Source of the DNA: Budvicia diplopodorum
GTDB taxonomy: Bacteria > Pseudomonadota > Gammaproteobacteria > Enterobacterales > Enterobacteriaceae
Direction of reading: 5' to 3'
Assembly (NCBI RefSeq): GCF_009800925.1
Contig: NZ_WOYF01000002.1
Span: 302,081 to 366,080 of the forward strand
Length of the DNA stretch: 64,000 bases
A program made the translations under genes and the position numbers. Below are positions 11,273 through 20,751 of the stretch, one piece after another; the first letter of the stretch is position 1, and every line of letters begins with the position of its first letter. The notes below the pieces were generated by a model, which searched no databases, had not been told where the DNA came from, and saw nothing but the letters and a program-made list of their open reading frames with translations.

Positions 11273-12367
11273 TTGATAATCATTAGATATCTGATCCGGG
11301 AAACGTTCAAGAGCCAAATCGCAATCCTGTTTATTCTGTTTTTGATTTTTTTCTGTCAAAAACTGGTCAAGGTGTTGTCGATGGCCGTTGAGGGAGACAT
11401 TCCCACAAATTTAGTTTTTTCTTTGCTTGGCCTTGGTATTCCCGAGATGGCGCAGCTCATTCTGCCGCTTAGTTTGTTCTTAGGCATTCTGATGACCTTT
11501 AGTAAGCTGTATACGGAAAGTGAAATTACCGTGATGCACGCCTGCGGCCTGAGCAATCGCGTTCTGCTAATGGCAGCTTTGGTACTATCGCTGTTTACCG
11601 GCGCTATCGCCGGCATCAATTCGATCTGGTTAGGCCCGATGTCGGCAATCGATCAGGAAAAAATCATTGCGGAAGCCAAAGCTAACCCAAGCCTTGGCGC
11701 ATTAGTTGAAGGTCAGTTTAAACCGTCACAGGACGGTAACGCCGTGCTGTTTGTCGGCAACGTTGATGCAAATAAATTTACCAACGTTTTTTTGGCCCAG
11801 CTGCGCCCTTCCGGTAATCAACGCCCTTCGGTTATCGTGGCCGATAAAGGCTATATTGCCGAAGACCCTAACGGCAACCAGCGCATCTATCTGGACCAAG
11901 GCACCCGTTACGAAGGTACGGCGTTATTAAGAGATTTCCGCATTACCGATTTTAGTCAATATCAGGCCGTCGTCGGCCATCAGGAAGCGATGCTTGACAA
12001 CAGTGACGTTGAACAAGCCAGCTTTATGTCACTGGCTGAATCAGACACCCATCAGGCAAAAGCCGAAATGAACTGGCGCTTAACGCTGATTATTTCCGTG
12101 CCGCTGATGGCGCTGTTAGTGGTTCCGCTGAGTGAGGTGAATCCGCGTCAGGGCCGGGTGGTGAGTATGCTACCGGCAATGCTGCTGTATCTGATTTACT
12201 TTCTGGTTCAGAGTTCGCTGAAGTCTAACGCCAGCCGGGGTAAGCTTGACCCAATGATCTGGGTGTGGGCGGTAAACCTCTTTTACTTAACCATGGGTAT
12301 AATATTCAACCTATGGGATACCCTGCCAGCACGTCGTATACGTGGCCGGTTAAGAGGAACGGCTTAA
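11273..12367 (+). CDS. lptF: LPS export ABC transporter permease LptF
   Basis: A 364-residue inner-membrane permease. With LptG and the ATPase LptB2 it extracts lipopolysaccharide from the inner membrane and drives it along the LptCAD bridge. The sequence follows E. coli LptF from MIIIRYLIRET through ILFIL-IFFCQKLVKVLS and ends in a membrane-rich C-terminal half. The start codon is TTG (11273-11275) with only a weak ACAGG upstream; alignment of the conserved N-terminus supports this non-ATG start. The stop TAA shares one base with the lptG ATG. Confidence 0.96.
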   Translation: MIIIRYLIRETFKSQIAILFILFLIFFCQKLVKVLSMAVEGDIPTNLVFSLLGLGIPEMAQLILPLSLFLGILMTFSKLYTESEITVMHACGLSNRVLLMAALVLSLFTGAIAGINSIWLGPMSAIDQEKIIAEAKANPSLGALVEGQFKPSQDGNAVLFVGNVDANKFTNVFLAQLRPSGNQRPSVIVADKGYIAEDPNGNQRIYLDQGTRYEGTALLRDFRITDFSQYQAVVGHQEAMLDNSDVEQASFMSLAESDTHQAKAEMNWRLTLIISVPLMALLVVPLSEVNPRQGRVVSMLPAMLLYLIYFLVQSSLKSNASRGKLDPMIWVWAVNLFYLTMGIIFNLWDTLPARRIRGRLRGTA

Positions 12368-13443
12368 TGTTTAAAGTATTAGACCGTTATATCGGCCGTA
12401 CCATTTTCGGCACGATTATGAGCACGCTGTTCCTGCTGGTCAGCCTGTCGGGCATTATTAAATTTGTCGATCAGTTGCGTAAAACCGGTCGCGGAGACTA
12501 TGACGCGTGGGGCGCGGGCCTTTATACCCTGCTCAGCATACCTAAAGACATTGAAATCTTCTTCCCAATGGCTGCACTGCTGGGCGCACTGCTGGGCTTA
12601 GGCGCACTGGCGACCCGTAGCGAGCTGGTGGTGATGGAAGCGTCGGGCTTTACCCGCATGCAGATCGCCGCAGCGGTAATGAAAACGGCTATCCCGCTGG
12701 TGTTACTGACTATGGCTATCGGTGAATGGGTTGCGCCGGTCGGTGAACAAACCGCCCGCAATATGCGAGCCCAAATGATGTACGGCAACTCACTGCTCTC
12801 AACCCGCGATGGCATCTGGGCCAAAGATAAAAACGACTTTATCTATATTCAAAGCGTAGCTAAAGAGGATGAGCTTTCCGGCGTCAGTATTTATCACTTC
12901 GACAACAACCGAAAGCTGCTCTCCGTACGCTATGCCGGAACGGCAACCTACGACACAGAGCAGAAGAAATGGCAGCTGACTCAAGTCGATCAGTCCGATC
13001 TGAGTGAACCAAACAAGATCGTCGGAACCCAAACGCTGAATGATGAATGGAATACTAATCTAACGCCCGACAAGCTTGGCGTAGTCGCCATGGACCCGGA
13101 AGCGCTTTCGGCCAGCGGGCTGTATGAATACAGTAAATACCTCAAGCAGAGCGGTCAGGAATCTACCCGCTATCAGCTAATATTCTGGAATAAGGTTCTG
13201 TCGCCGCTATCCGTTGCGGTAATGATGCTGATGGCCCTGTCGTTCATTTTTGGTCCGCTGCGCAGCGTACCGATGGGCGTTCGGGTAGTTATCGGTATCA
13301 GCTTTGGCTTTACCTTCTACGTGCTGAATAAGATCTTCGGCCCGCTGAGTATGGTAATAAACCTGCCGCCGATCCTTGGGGCCGCATTACCAAGCCTGTT
13401 ATTCCTGTTGATCAGTTTGCTGTTGCTTAAACTGAAACGATAA
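12367..13443 (+). CDS. lptG: LPS export ABC transporter permease LptG
   Basis: The frame is open further upstream, but the conserved N-terminus begins at ATG 12367 (MFKVLDRYIGRTIF), giving 358 residues. That ATG shares its A with the lptF stop, which implies translational coupling. It is the partner permease of LptF, with N-terminal membrane helices, a periplasmic beta-jellyroll region (about 130-260) that receives lipopolysaccharide, and C-terminal helices with the conserved LMALSFIFGPLRSVPMGVR stretch. Length and sequence agree closely with the E. coli protein. Confidence 0.96.
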   Translation: MFKVLDRYIGRTIFGTIMSTLFLLVSLSGIIKFVDQLRKTGRGDYDAWGAGLYTLLSIPKDIEIFFPMAALLGALLGLGALATRSELVVMEASGFTRMQIAAAVMKTAIPLVLLTMAIGEWVAPVGEQTARNMRAQMMYGNSLLSTRDGIWAKDKNDFIYIQSVAKEDELSGVSIYHFDNNRKLLSVRYAGTATYDTEQKKWQLTQVDQSDLSEPNKIVGTQTLNDEWNTNLTPDKLGVVAMDPEALSASGLYEYSKYLKQSGQESTRYQLIFWNKVLSPLSVAVMMLMALSFIFGPLRSVPMGVRVVIGISFGFTFYVLNKIFGPLSMVINLPPILGAALPSLLFLLISLLLLKLKR

Positions 13444-13488
13444 TTCCTGTCTGATTTTGTATAAATTGACCCCAGAAAATGCCCTACT

Positions 13489-13582
13489 GTCGTCATCCCG
13501 TTGAAAAACGGGATCTAGGTTTTAGCTAACAAATTATCACTCGGCTTAAGAACTGGACCCCGTTTTTCAACGGGGCGACGAC
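13489..13582. repeat. Inverted pair of 27-bp palindromic repeat units
   Basis: Two units of 27 bp lie in opposite orientation at 13489-13515 and 13556-13582; after reverse complementing one of them they agree at 24 of 27 positions. Each unit contains its own hairpin (CCCGTTGAAAAACGGG or its complement). The layout resembles an intergenic BIME/REP-like element, and it lies between lptG and the converging sugar cluster. It may also serve as a bidirectional terminator or mRNA-end stabiliser. Confidence 0.7.
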
Positions 13583-13657
13583 GATGAGAGGCTGATAATG
13601 GTTAAGCCGATCGCCGAACCACTCGAATTGCTACTATTTTAATTTCTAACCTAAAAA

Positions 13658-14575
13658 TCACTTCTCAGTATTCAACTCCCAACGGGTAGAGATCACCAGC
13701 GGTTTATCTACCATCACAATAATCGGTGCTGTATTAACACAGTTAGGTGGACCAGATAGCGGTTCGATGCAGGCTGCATCGGGTTGTTTATCAAACACCA
13801 CCATAGACGACGTTTCAGAAGACATACTCAAACGTACTTTGCCCGGCCATACTAACGATGCTGACATTCCCTGATTAAAGCCAAAGCAATCGTCCCAAGG
13901 GCCCGGGCGAGGAGCTATGCGCTTTCCCGTTGGTAATTCGTTATCGCCCGGTTCTTCCTGCCAGTCGGCATCAAAAGAGACTTTCAGCTTATCAGTGGCT
14001 TCGCCGATCGGCGCTACGGCAACATAGTCTGTATCACCGGTCCATTTAGCAAACCACGGATGCCAGCCAGCGGCGGCAGGAAAAGCCTCTCCGGCGGTTT
14101 TAACGGTTAAGGTAATCGTTAACCCGGTAGAATCCAACTCAAACCGCTGAACCACTTGTCCCTTCCATGGCCACGGCTGTTCAAGCTCAACGCTAAATTC
14201 AGCAACCTCAGGCGTTACACTAATTGTCTGCCACGGGCCGAAACACGCCATGCCGTGTAGGGCGTGAGGAGGTTTGTTCATTGGCAGCGAATAGGCTTTA
14301 CTGGCATAATTCAGCACCGCATTACCCATCCGCCCTACCCAAGGGATCATCGGGAAACAGCCATATTGAAAGGCCCGGCGCGCAGGATTCCATTGGCGCA
14401 GCAGCTCATAGCCAAACGCATTCAGCGAAGTCATCCTACAGCCATCTTCAGGATAAACGGCTAGGCTAATTTGGCTATTGTTGAGTATCACTTTTGGCCC
14501 CTTTGGCCCATCCCATGGCGCATCAAAGGCCTGACGTACCGCAAGGTAAGGATTAGTGTCTAAAACTGAGTTCAT
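13658..14575 (-). CDS. Aldose 1-epimerase (mutarotase) family protein, YihR-like role
   Basis: A 305-residue galactose-mutarotase-fold protein. The likely catalytic residues are the histidine in PPHALHGMACFGPW, the histidine in AAGWHPWF and a glutamate in CIEPLSGPPN. Such enzymes interconvert alpha and beta anomers of an aldose. It is the last gene of a minus-strand catabolic series that begins with the YihU homologue, so by analogy with E. coli YihR it may act on sulfoquinovose or a related sulfosugar. The sequence alone does not fix the sugar. AAGGA precedes the ATG at normal spacing. Confidence 0.8.
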   Translation of the reverse strand: MNSVLDTNPYLAVRQAFDAPWDGPKGPKVILNNSQISLAVYPEDGCRMTSLNAFGYELLRQWNPARRAFQYGCFPMIPWVGRMGNAVLNYASKAYSLPMNKPPHALHGMACFGPWQTISVTPEVAEFSVELEQPWPWKGQVVQRFELDSTGLTITLTVKTAGEAFPAAAGWHPWFAKWTGDTDYVAVAPIGEATDKLKVSFDADWQEEPGDNELPTGKRIAPRPGPWDDCFGFNQGMSASLVWPGKVRLSMSSETSSMVVFDKQPDAACIEPLSGPPNCVNTAPIIVMVDKPLVISTRWELNTEK

Positions 14576-14613
14576 TTAGTTATTCCTTAATATCAGTTTA
14601 TTCAATAAAAGAA

Positions 14614-15957
14614 TTAGCGATCTGACTCTGCCGCCGTGACCGGCGCGCCGAACTTAACCCGAATCTTCCAAACGCAGAACAAAGAAACCGCAGATATCAG
14701 AACTAAATAACTGGCAACATACCAAGGCTTTCCACCGCCTAACGCCAAGAGTGACGATGCGATGAGCGGAGTCATTCCCCCAAGAATGGCTGAAAATTGA
14801 TAGGCAAATGACAGGCCGGTATAGCGGACTTTCGTACCGAACATACGTACAAACATCGTAGGCTGAACGGCAAACATCATGGTCGGGCCAAAGTTATAGC
14901 CCACTATCATGGCAAACCAGATCGCCACCGGCTGTTGGGTTCCCAATAGCCAAAAGAAGGGAAAAGCGAACAACAGGCAAAATGCAGCACCGGTCATATA
15001 CAAAGGCCGCTGCCCCCAGCGATCGGAAAGCCAGCCGATCAGTGGGCAGCTGAATAACCCGATTGCCGAAGCCACCAACATACCGGTTAACGGGATTTGA
15101 CGGTCCATGGCCAACTGAGTTGAAAGATAGGCAATACCAAAGGCATTGATAGTATTAGATGAAACAGTCTCTGCCAGCCGGGCTCCCAACGCTAAAAATA
15201 TGTTCTTCGGATGTTTGCGAAATAGCTCAACAATCGGCAAAGACTCTTTCGGCTGATTGCTACTATTAACCGGCCGCTTTACGTGACGGAAATCATTGGA
15301 TTCTTCAATATGGATACGGATATACATCCCGACGATCGGCATCAGCGCAGAGAGCAGAAATGGAACTCGCCACCCCCAGCTCATAAACTGCTCTTGAGTC
15401 AGTAAGCCATTACATAAAGCAAAAACTCCGGTTGCCAGCATGATCCCGGCAGAGGCAGCAGTCTGAGGCAAGGAACCAAGAAACCCCCGCTGTTTTTCCG
15501 GCGCGGACTCAATGGTCATCAGCGCAGCACCACCGTATTCACCACCGAGCCCAAACCCTTGAATTAAGCGTAAAGCCACTAATAATACCGGAGCCCAAAT
15601 TCCGGCATTCGCATAGGTCGGCAATAACCCGACCAGGAAGGTCGATATTCCGACAATGACTAACGTCCAGATCAGCGTAACCTTACGCCCAATTTTGTCA
15701 CCGAAATGGCCAAACACTACGCCACCCAGAGGTCGGGCTAAAAATCCGACGCCAAAGGTGGCAAAAGCGGCAATGGTACCGACAACCGGATCTTCCTTAG
15801 GAAAAAACAGCGGACCAAAGACCAACCCGGCGGCGGTACCAAAAATAAAGAAGTCATACCATTCAAGCAAAGCTCCGGCAAAACTGGCAGCAACGACTTT
15901 TCTGGTGGACGAATTGCGCAGCCCTTCAGCAGGAATACTATTTTTGCCACTATTCAT
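14614..15957 (-). CDS. MFS transporter, metabolite:H+ symporter type
   Basis: A 447-residue major-facilitator protein with about 12 hydrophobic segments. The N-terminus (VVAASFAGALLEWYDFFIFGTAAGLVFGPLFF) and the loop motif GHFGDKIGRKVTL are typical of the MHS branch (ShiA/ProP/KgtP-like). It lies 38 bp upstream of the epimerase gene in the same transcription direction, with GGAG before its ATG. It is one of two permeases in the cluster and probably brings in the substrate or exports a sulfonated end product. Direction and substrate are inference. E. coli uses the unrelated GPH-family permeases YihO/YihP here. Confidence 0.82.
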   Translation of the reverse strand: MNSGKNSIPAEGLRNSSTRKVVAASFAGALLEWYDFFIFGTAAGLVFGPLFFPKEDPVVGTIAAFATFGVGFLARPLGGVVFGHFGDKIGRKVTLIWTLVIVGISTFLVGLLPTYANAGIWAPVLLVALRLIQGFGLGGEYGGAALMTIESAPEKQRGFLGSLPQTAASAGIMLATGVFALCNGLLTQEQFMSWGWRVPFLLSALMPIVGMYIRIHIEESNDFRHVKRPVNSSNQPKESLPIVELFRKHPKNIFLALGARLAETVSSNTINAFGIAYLSTQLAMDRQIPLTGMLVASAIGLFSCPLIGWLSDRWGQRPLYMTGAAFCLLFAFPFFWLLGTQQPVAIWFAMIVGYNFGPTMMFAVQPTMFVRMFGTKVRYTGLSFAYQFSAILGGMTPLIASSLLALGGGKPWYVASYLVLISAVSLFCVWKIRVKFGAPVTAAESDR

Positions 15958-16005
15958 CAGTTACTCCTTTGCCGGGCTTCCAGTGAAAGCCCGGCCCTCT
16001 AGCGC

Positions 16006-17448
16006 TTATTGGTTATGTCTACGTGATTCGATCAGAGCCAAAACCTGTTCATCTTCCGCATCCACGTTGGCACCGAGAGGCTCCCAGCGAATACACAGAC
16101 AGGTGGCAAAGCCAATAAACGGAACGATCGCTAGCCAGTAGAATGCTTGGGTATTCAACGCGCCCCATAGCATTGGCCAGAAAATTAAACCTGCAATGGC
16201 ACCCGTACGCATAATCGCCCGGGCAAAGCCTACGCCAGCAGGGCGAATGCTTGGTGGATAAGAAAGCGTAGCGATAGTCATACCTAGCCCGCCCGGTCCG
16301 GCAGAGTGGAAAAATATAATCGAGCCCAGGAGCGTGAGCGATAGCCATGGATTAGTCGTCGCCAGAAACCCGAGCGCTATCAGCGCCATTGTTACCATAG
16401 CAAAGCCAATCATTGACTGACGGCGGGCACCGACTTTACTCACAATCAGCGAACCAATAGCGCCACCGGTCACACCGCAAAGCGCATTCACTACGGCTGA
16501 ACCGGTCAGTGCTCCGGTTAAACCGCCGCTAAGAATTCCGGCTAACGTAAGAGGCAAATAAACGCCAACGGCGTTGTATTGCCAAGCCTGCATGGTTGCG
16601 ACAATACAGCCTAAGATAGTGCGTTTACGGTACTGCTTGTTAAACAGAATGCCGTATATGCCGTCGATCTTAACTTTTTTATCGGTCAATTCTTCTTTTT
16701 GAGCGTTCTCACTAACCTGTGCGTCAATGCCATAGCGCTGTTTCAAAATTTTACAGGCAAGCTCATATTTACCTACTCTTGCCGCCCACATGGCCGACTC
16801 ACCGATAAATAAGTAGCGTAAAATCATTGCCAGCACGGCAAAACCCGCACCGATAAAAATGCCATAGCGCCACAAGTGACTGTCGGCAACGTCTGCCAAA
16901 TGAAGAGGAAGCAAAACCAGATACACCACGGTGGTAGACACATACCAGCCCATCTGCCAGAGGTTGACTGAAGAACCAGATTTCTTAGACGATGTTCCCC
17001 GTAGTTCCGCTACCGCACTGGTTGCCAGAGGGAAATCAATGCCAAGGCCAAACCCCATTACGACTCGAGCAACCAGCACCCACCAGATATTAGGCGCAAA
17101 CGCCACCGCAGCGGCACCGAGCGTACATAACCCCATACCGATAATAAATGCCCGCTTTTGACCAAACGTATTGATTACACGGTTAGCCATCAGGCCACCG
17201 ATCAACGCGGCAACCAATACCGAAGCGTTTACCGTTGCAGCCAGCCCGGGAGAAATACCAAACTCCGCTGCAATAAACTTGTTACCAAAACCCACCATCG
17301 CAGCCTGATAGGCATCAATCAAAATGCCTCCCAGCGCAATCAGTACAATGCCGATATTTGATCGCAGCGCCGCATGATTATTGACGATATTAATCACGTC
17401 CTGCGGCCTACCGATCTGATAGACAGACCGAGTTGAATCTTGAGTCAT
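16006..17448 (-). CDS. MFS transporter, sugar-porter-like
   Basis: A 480-residue major-facilitator protein with about 12 membrane segments, a GLGIDFPLATSAVAELRG region after helix 4 and a central cytoplasmic loop with several lysines (residues about 225-265). It resembles the enterobacterial YaaU/YgcS sort of metabolite porter rather than the MHS-type permease next to it. AAGGA lies 7 nt before the ATG. Two different MFS proteins in one catabolic cluster suggest import of the sugar plus export of a product, but which does which is unknown. Confidence 0.8.
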   Translation of the reverse strand: MTQDSTRSVYQIGRPQDVINIVNNHAALRSNIGIVLIALGGILIDAYQAAMVGFGNKFIAAEFGISPGLAATVNASVLVAALIGGLMANRVINTFGQKRAFIIGMGLCTLGAAAVAFAPNIWWVLVARVVMGFGLGIDFPLATSAVAELRGTSSKKSGSSVNLWQMGWYVSTTVVYLVLLPLHLADVADSHLWRYGIFIGAGFAVLAMILRYLFIGESAMWAARVGKYELACKILKQRYGIDAQVSENAQKEELTDKKVKIDGIYGILFNKQYRKRTILGCIVATMQAWQYNAVGVYLPLTLAGILSGGLTGALTGSAVVNALCGVTGGAIGSLIVSKVGARRQSMIGFAMVTMALIALGFLATTNPWLSLTLLGSIIFFHSAGPGGLGMTIATLSYPPSIRPAGVGFARAIMRTGAIAGLIFWPMLWGALNTQAFYWLAIVPFIGFATCLCIRWEPLGANVDAEDEQVLALIESRRHNQ

Positions 17449-17636
17449 GTTTGTATCCTTACTATTTCAGTAATAGCTTAATTTTTATTATTACGCTGAA
17501 AAACGTGTACCGGATAATCCGCAGTTCGCTACGGGTACAGCTTGCTCTGTGTTTATATTTCATGTGTTCAGAGCGGCTTACTGTGGCCATCCGGCAATTA
17601 ACAAACAGTCTTATATCTCTTAGTTAGCCCTAAGGA

Positions 17637-18647
17637 TTACTGAGGAAACTCAATCAGAACCTTAATTGACTGTGATTCCTTAGCGCGGCTATAGGCGGCT
17701 GCCGCATCGCTAACCGGAAAGATATCGGTGACTAAATCTGAAGTATCGAATCGCCCATCGGCCAGCCAACCAATCACCGTTTCAAAATCTTCAGGGATAT
17801 ACATGCCAGAGCTAAGCAGGTCACGCTCAAAACGCTGCATGCTCGGCAGCGGGATCTCGCGAGTTCCACTAGGTACGCCCATACAAATTACGGTGCCACC
17901 GGCCATCACTTTAGTGCAAGCATCCATAATCGTGGCCGCAGAAGCCACTACGTCGATCACACCGGTAAAGCGTTCATCGGCCGCCAGCTCACCCGGAGCC
18001 AATGCACGATAAGCGCCGTACTTCAGCGCCAGCTCACGCTTTTTAGCATCAGGCTCGATCACTGTAATCTTATCGGCCCCCATAATGCGCAGCGCCTGAA
18101 CTACTGATAAACCGATAGTACCGGCACCAATCACTAGTACAATTTCCCGCGCATCCTGCGGCATGCGGTTAACGCAGTGTCGGGCGCAGGCGGCTGGCTC
18201 AGCAAAGGCCAATACGTCCATCGGAATAGATTTAGGAGCAATATATAGGTTACGGGCAGGAACTACGTGGGCTGAACGGGCAAAGCCCGGAGCGCGAAAA
18301 CCGGCAACCTGAGGTGGTTCACACAGATTAAACCGGCCGGCTTTACACGCCCGGCACTCCATACAGGCCATAATCGGGTCAACGACTACGTGATCGCCAA
18401 TGACAACGTGAGTAACTGCTGAGCCAATTTCAGTCACTACGGCTGCAATTTCGTGGCCTGGCACAATCGGCGGTTTAGCAAACGGGTGACCATCCGCCAG
18501 CACGTGTAGGTCAGAACCACATATGCCGAGATAAACTGGGGCAATACGCACTTCTTTAGGCTGTAGCGGCGTAACGGGAAGATCGTGACATTCCGTTGTT
18601 ACCTGACCTACTGCGGAGAATAAGATATTAGTGACTTTGCTCATCAT
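17637..18647 (-). CDS. Zinc-dependent alcohol/polyol dehydrogenase
   Basis: A 336-residue medium-chain dehydrogenase. The catalytic-zinc region is GICGSDLHVLADGH and GHEIAAVV; the structural-zinc cysteines are in CMECRACKAGRFNLCE. The Rossmann motif is VLVIGAGTIGLSVVQAL near residue 170. Family members oxidise sorbitol, threonine or similar secondary alcohols with NAD(P). It is the third gene of the series led by the YihU homologue and has no counterpart in the E. coli yih cluster. A role in oxidising a sulfonated polyol, or in alternative turnover of sulfolactaldehyde, is only a hypothesis. The start is ATG 18647 with AGGA 6 nt upstream; a second ATG follows directly. Confidence 0.85.
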   Translation of the reverse strand: MMSKVTNILFSAVGQVTTECHDLPVTPLQPKEVRIAPVYLGICGSDLHVLADGHPFAKPPIVPGHEIAAVVTEIGSAVTHVVIGDHVVVDPIMACMECRACKAGRFNLCEPPQVAGFRAPGFARSAHVVPARNLYIAPKSIPMDVLAFAEPAACARHCVNRMPQDAREIVLVIGAGTIGLSVVQALRIMGADKITVIEPDAKKRELALKYGAYRALAPGELAADERFTGVIDVVASAATIMDACTKVMAGGTVICMGVPSGTREIPLPSMQRFERDLLSSGMYIPEDFETVIGWLADGRFDTSDLVTDIFPVSDAAAAYSRAKESQSIKVLIEFPQ

Positions 18648-18763
18648 AACGATCCTTACTCAAGAGTTAATAGATTCTAATTCGAGCCACTAATAGCCTT
18701 TACTCAGCGGCCCTTTATGCTTATTTAGCAAACGTTTAATGTCAGAGTTATGTCTGAGCTATG

Positions 18764-19627
18764 TCAAAAATCGGCCGCTTTGCCACTACTACCAAACAGG
18801 CGAATTTTCTCTTGTACCCGTTGCTGCATAAATTCAGTTCCGCGCCCTAAAGAGATAGCCAGAGTATATTCATCAGGGTCTTTACCCAACACGTCTAAAA
18901 CACCTTCAGTAAACGCCTGACGCAGTTCGGTATCAACGTTAACTTTAGCAACGCCAAGCGCGATAGCTTTACGTACCTGCTCGTCGGGAACGCCTGAACC
19001 ACCGTGCAATACAATCGGTTTTTTTACCATGTCGCGAATTTCTTTCAGTCGTTCGAAGGCCAGCTTCGGCTCCTGCCTGTACATGCCGTGGGCAGTACCA
19101 ACGGAAATGGCCAAATAATCTACCGTTGTTTGCTTGGCGAAGGCTAAAGCCTCATCGCAACTGGTGATAAAGGCATCTTTTTCATCAACAGAAATATCAT
19201 CTTCGGTACCACCAATTTTGCCTATTTCACCTTCAGAGCCTATACCTAAAGCGTGTGAAACTTCAGCAACCGCTCGGGTTATTCTGACGTTTTCATCAAA
19301 AGAGAGATGGGAGCCATCAAACATTACCGAGTGAAAACCTGCGCGCACGGCCTGCATGGTTTGTTCAAAGCTACGGCTATGGTCCAGATGAATACAGACT
19401 GGAACGCTACATTCAGCCATAAACGTATCGACCATATCTTTCATTTGCTGAAGACCAAGGGTATTAATCACCCGCTGGCCGATCTGGATCATAATCGGTG
19501 CTTGTTCCTGCTCAGCGGCCAGCAAAATAGCGCGGATGGTTTCAGCGTTATGCGCGCTAAACGCACCGATAGCGTAGCCGTTCTCCCACGCGTGTTTGAT
19601 CATTTTTTTACCTGATACATACGGCAT
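18764..19627 (-). CDS. Class II (metal-dependent) ketose-bisphosphate aldolase
   Basis: A 287-residue aldolase of the FbaA/KbaY/GatY family. The catalytic aspartate and first zinc ligand are in HLDH (D82, H83); further metal ligands are H180 (VGTAHG) and H208 (LHGGSG). NVDTELR near 230 binds the phosphate end. In the E. coli sulfoglycolysis cluster this position is held by the class I aldolase YihT. Here the class II enzyme probably splits 6-deoxy-6-sulfofructose 1-phosphate into dihydroxyacetone phosphate and sulfolactaldehyde. The reaction type is secure; the substrate is inferred from the neighbours. Confidence 0.88.
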   Translation of the reverse strand: MPYVSGKKMIKHAWENGYAIGAFSAHNAETIRAILLAAEQEQAPIMIQIGQRVINTLGLQQMKDMVDTFMAECSVPVCIHLDHSRSFEQTMQAVRAGFHSVMFDGSHLSFDENVRITRAVAEVSHALGIGSEGEIGKIGGTEDDISVDEKDAFITSCDEALAFAKQTTVDYLAISVGTAHGMYRQEPKLAFERLKEIRDMVKKPIVLHGGSGVPDEQVRKAIALGVAKVNVDTELRQAFTEGVLDVLGKDPDEYTLAISLGRGTEFMQQRVQEKIRLFGSSGKAADF

Positions 19628-19678
19628 TTGGTTCTCTCCCCTATTTCCTAATCAATGGGTTTCTTTGGATATTAATAT

Positions 19679-20569
19679 CTAGTGATTTTCTGGCCGACCG
19701 GCGGTGGTTCTGACATGGGCGAGAATGGCGGACCAGTCCTGTTTACCTCGACCACCGGCTTTCGCTTGGCTATACACTTCGCGGGCCGCTGCGCCCAATG
19801 GCATCGGAACGTGAAGCTGATTAGCCACATCGAGTGCAATACCTAAATCTTTGTGGGCCAAATCGATCATAAACGCCGGCGTTAAGTCGCCTTTCAGCAC
19901 TTTGTTCGGCCAGGATGTGGTAAAGTGGCCTTTTCCGGCGGCGGTGTTAGACATCACGCTGATAGCTACATCCAGCGATAGCCCCAGCGCTTCACACATC
20001 ACGGCGGCTTCTGCCGACAGGGCATTAAGCGCGATGCTCATATAGTTATTCACCAGCTTGACCCGGATCCCCATCCCCGGACCCTGACAGTTCACCAGCT
20101 CAGAGCCCATGCACATCAGAACGTCGCGAGCGCGCTCAACCTGCTCAGCCGATCCTCCGGCCAGAATCAGTAAATTGCCGGTAACCGCCTGCTCCGAAGT
20201 GCGGCCAACCGGCGCATCCATATAGCTAAACCCGCGCTGACGCATTTTTTGGCATAGCGCATCGCTTTGTAGCGGATGAATAGTCGACATATCAATCACT
20301 AAGGCCTGTGCAGACAACGACTCCACCACGCCAGACTCGCCGAATAATACCCGCTCAACTAAATCACCGTTTGGCAGCATAGTAATTACAAACTCAGCGC
20401 CTTTCGCCGCCAATGCCGGGCTTGCAGCGGCGTTAGCCCCGGCAGCCACAAGTTGATCTACCGCTGGCTGGTTAATGTCATATACTGTCAGCCGATGACC
20501 CTTTTTAATCAGGTTGGCAGCCATAGGCGATCCCATCTGCCCCAACCCGATAAATGCGATAAGCGCCAC
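19679..20569 (-). CDS. yihU: Sulfolactaldehyde reductase (YihU-like)
   Basis: A 296-residue beta-hydroxyacid dehydrogenase family protein, nearly co-linear with E. coli YihU from [14 protein letters not shown] to DWSAIL. The NAD-binding GLGQMG is at residues 8-13, the catalytic lysine is K171 ([12 protein letters not shown]), and the PVGRTS segment with R123, associated with sulfonate binding in YihU, is kept. YihU reduces sulfolactaldehyde to 2,3-dihydroxypropane-1-sulfonate. The start is GTG 20567-20569 with an excellent GGAGG 5 nt upstream of it. It is the promoter-proximal gene of the leftward operon and is divergent from the kinase. Confidence 0.93.
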   Translation of the reverse strand: MALIAFIGLGQMGSPMAANLIKKGHRLTVYDINQPAVDQLVAAGANAAASPALAAKGAEFVITMLPNGDLVERVLFGESGVVESLSAQALVIDMSTIHPLQSDALCQKMRQRGFSYMDAPVGRTSEQAVTGNLLILAGGSAEQVERARDVLMCMGSELVNCQGPGMGIRVKLVNNYMSIALNALSAEAAVMCEALGLSLDVAISVMSNTAAGKGHFTTSWPNKVLKGDLTPAFMIDLAHKDLGIALDVANQLHVPMPLGAAAREVYSQAKAGGRGKQDWSAILAHVRTTAGRPENH

Positions 20570-20751
20570 TTCCCACCTCCTGACCGTTATTGATAATTAA
20601 TGTTCATTTGTGTCACATTTCGCAACACAATTGATATTATTTGTAATTTTAAGTAATTAAAGTGACACTCATCACTCTTTAAACATTTATTTGAATTAAA
20701 ATGGACAGATAAAAAATCAATATATGACATGAATCAACAAGGAGTCTGACC
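20570..20751. promoter_or_regulatory. Divergent control region between yihU- and yihV-like genes
   Basis: This 182-bp AT-rich gap separates the leftward catabolic operon from the rightward kinase-repressor pair. It contains a spaced inverted repeat, TTTGTGTCACATTT (20607-20620) and TTAAAGTGACACTC (20657-20670), sharing the core GTGTCAC/GTGACAC. DeoR-type repressors such as YihW bind repeated or inverted sites in such regions, so these are candidate operators. No promoter could be fixed with confidence. Confidence 0.45.
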
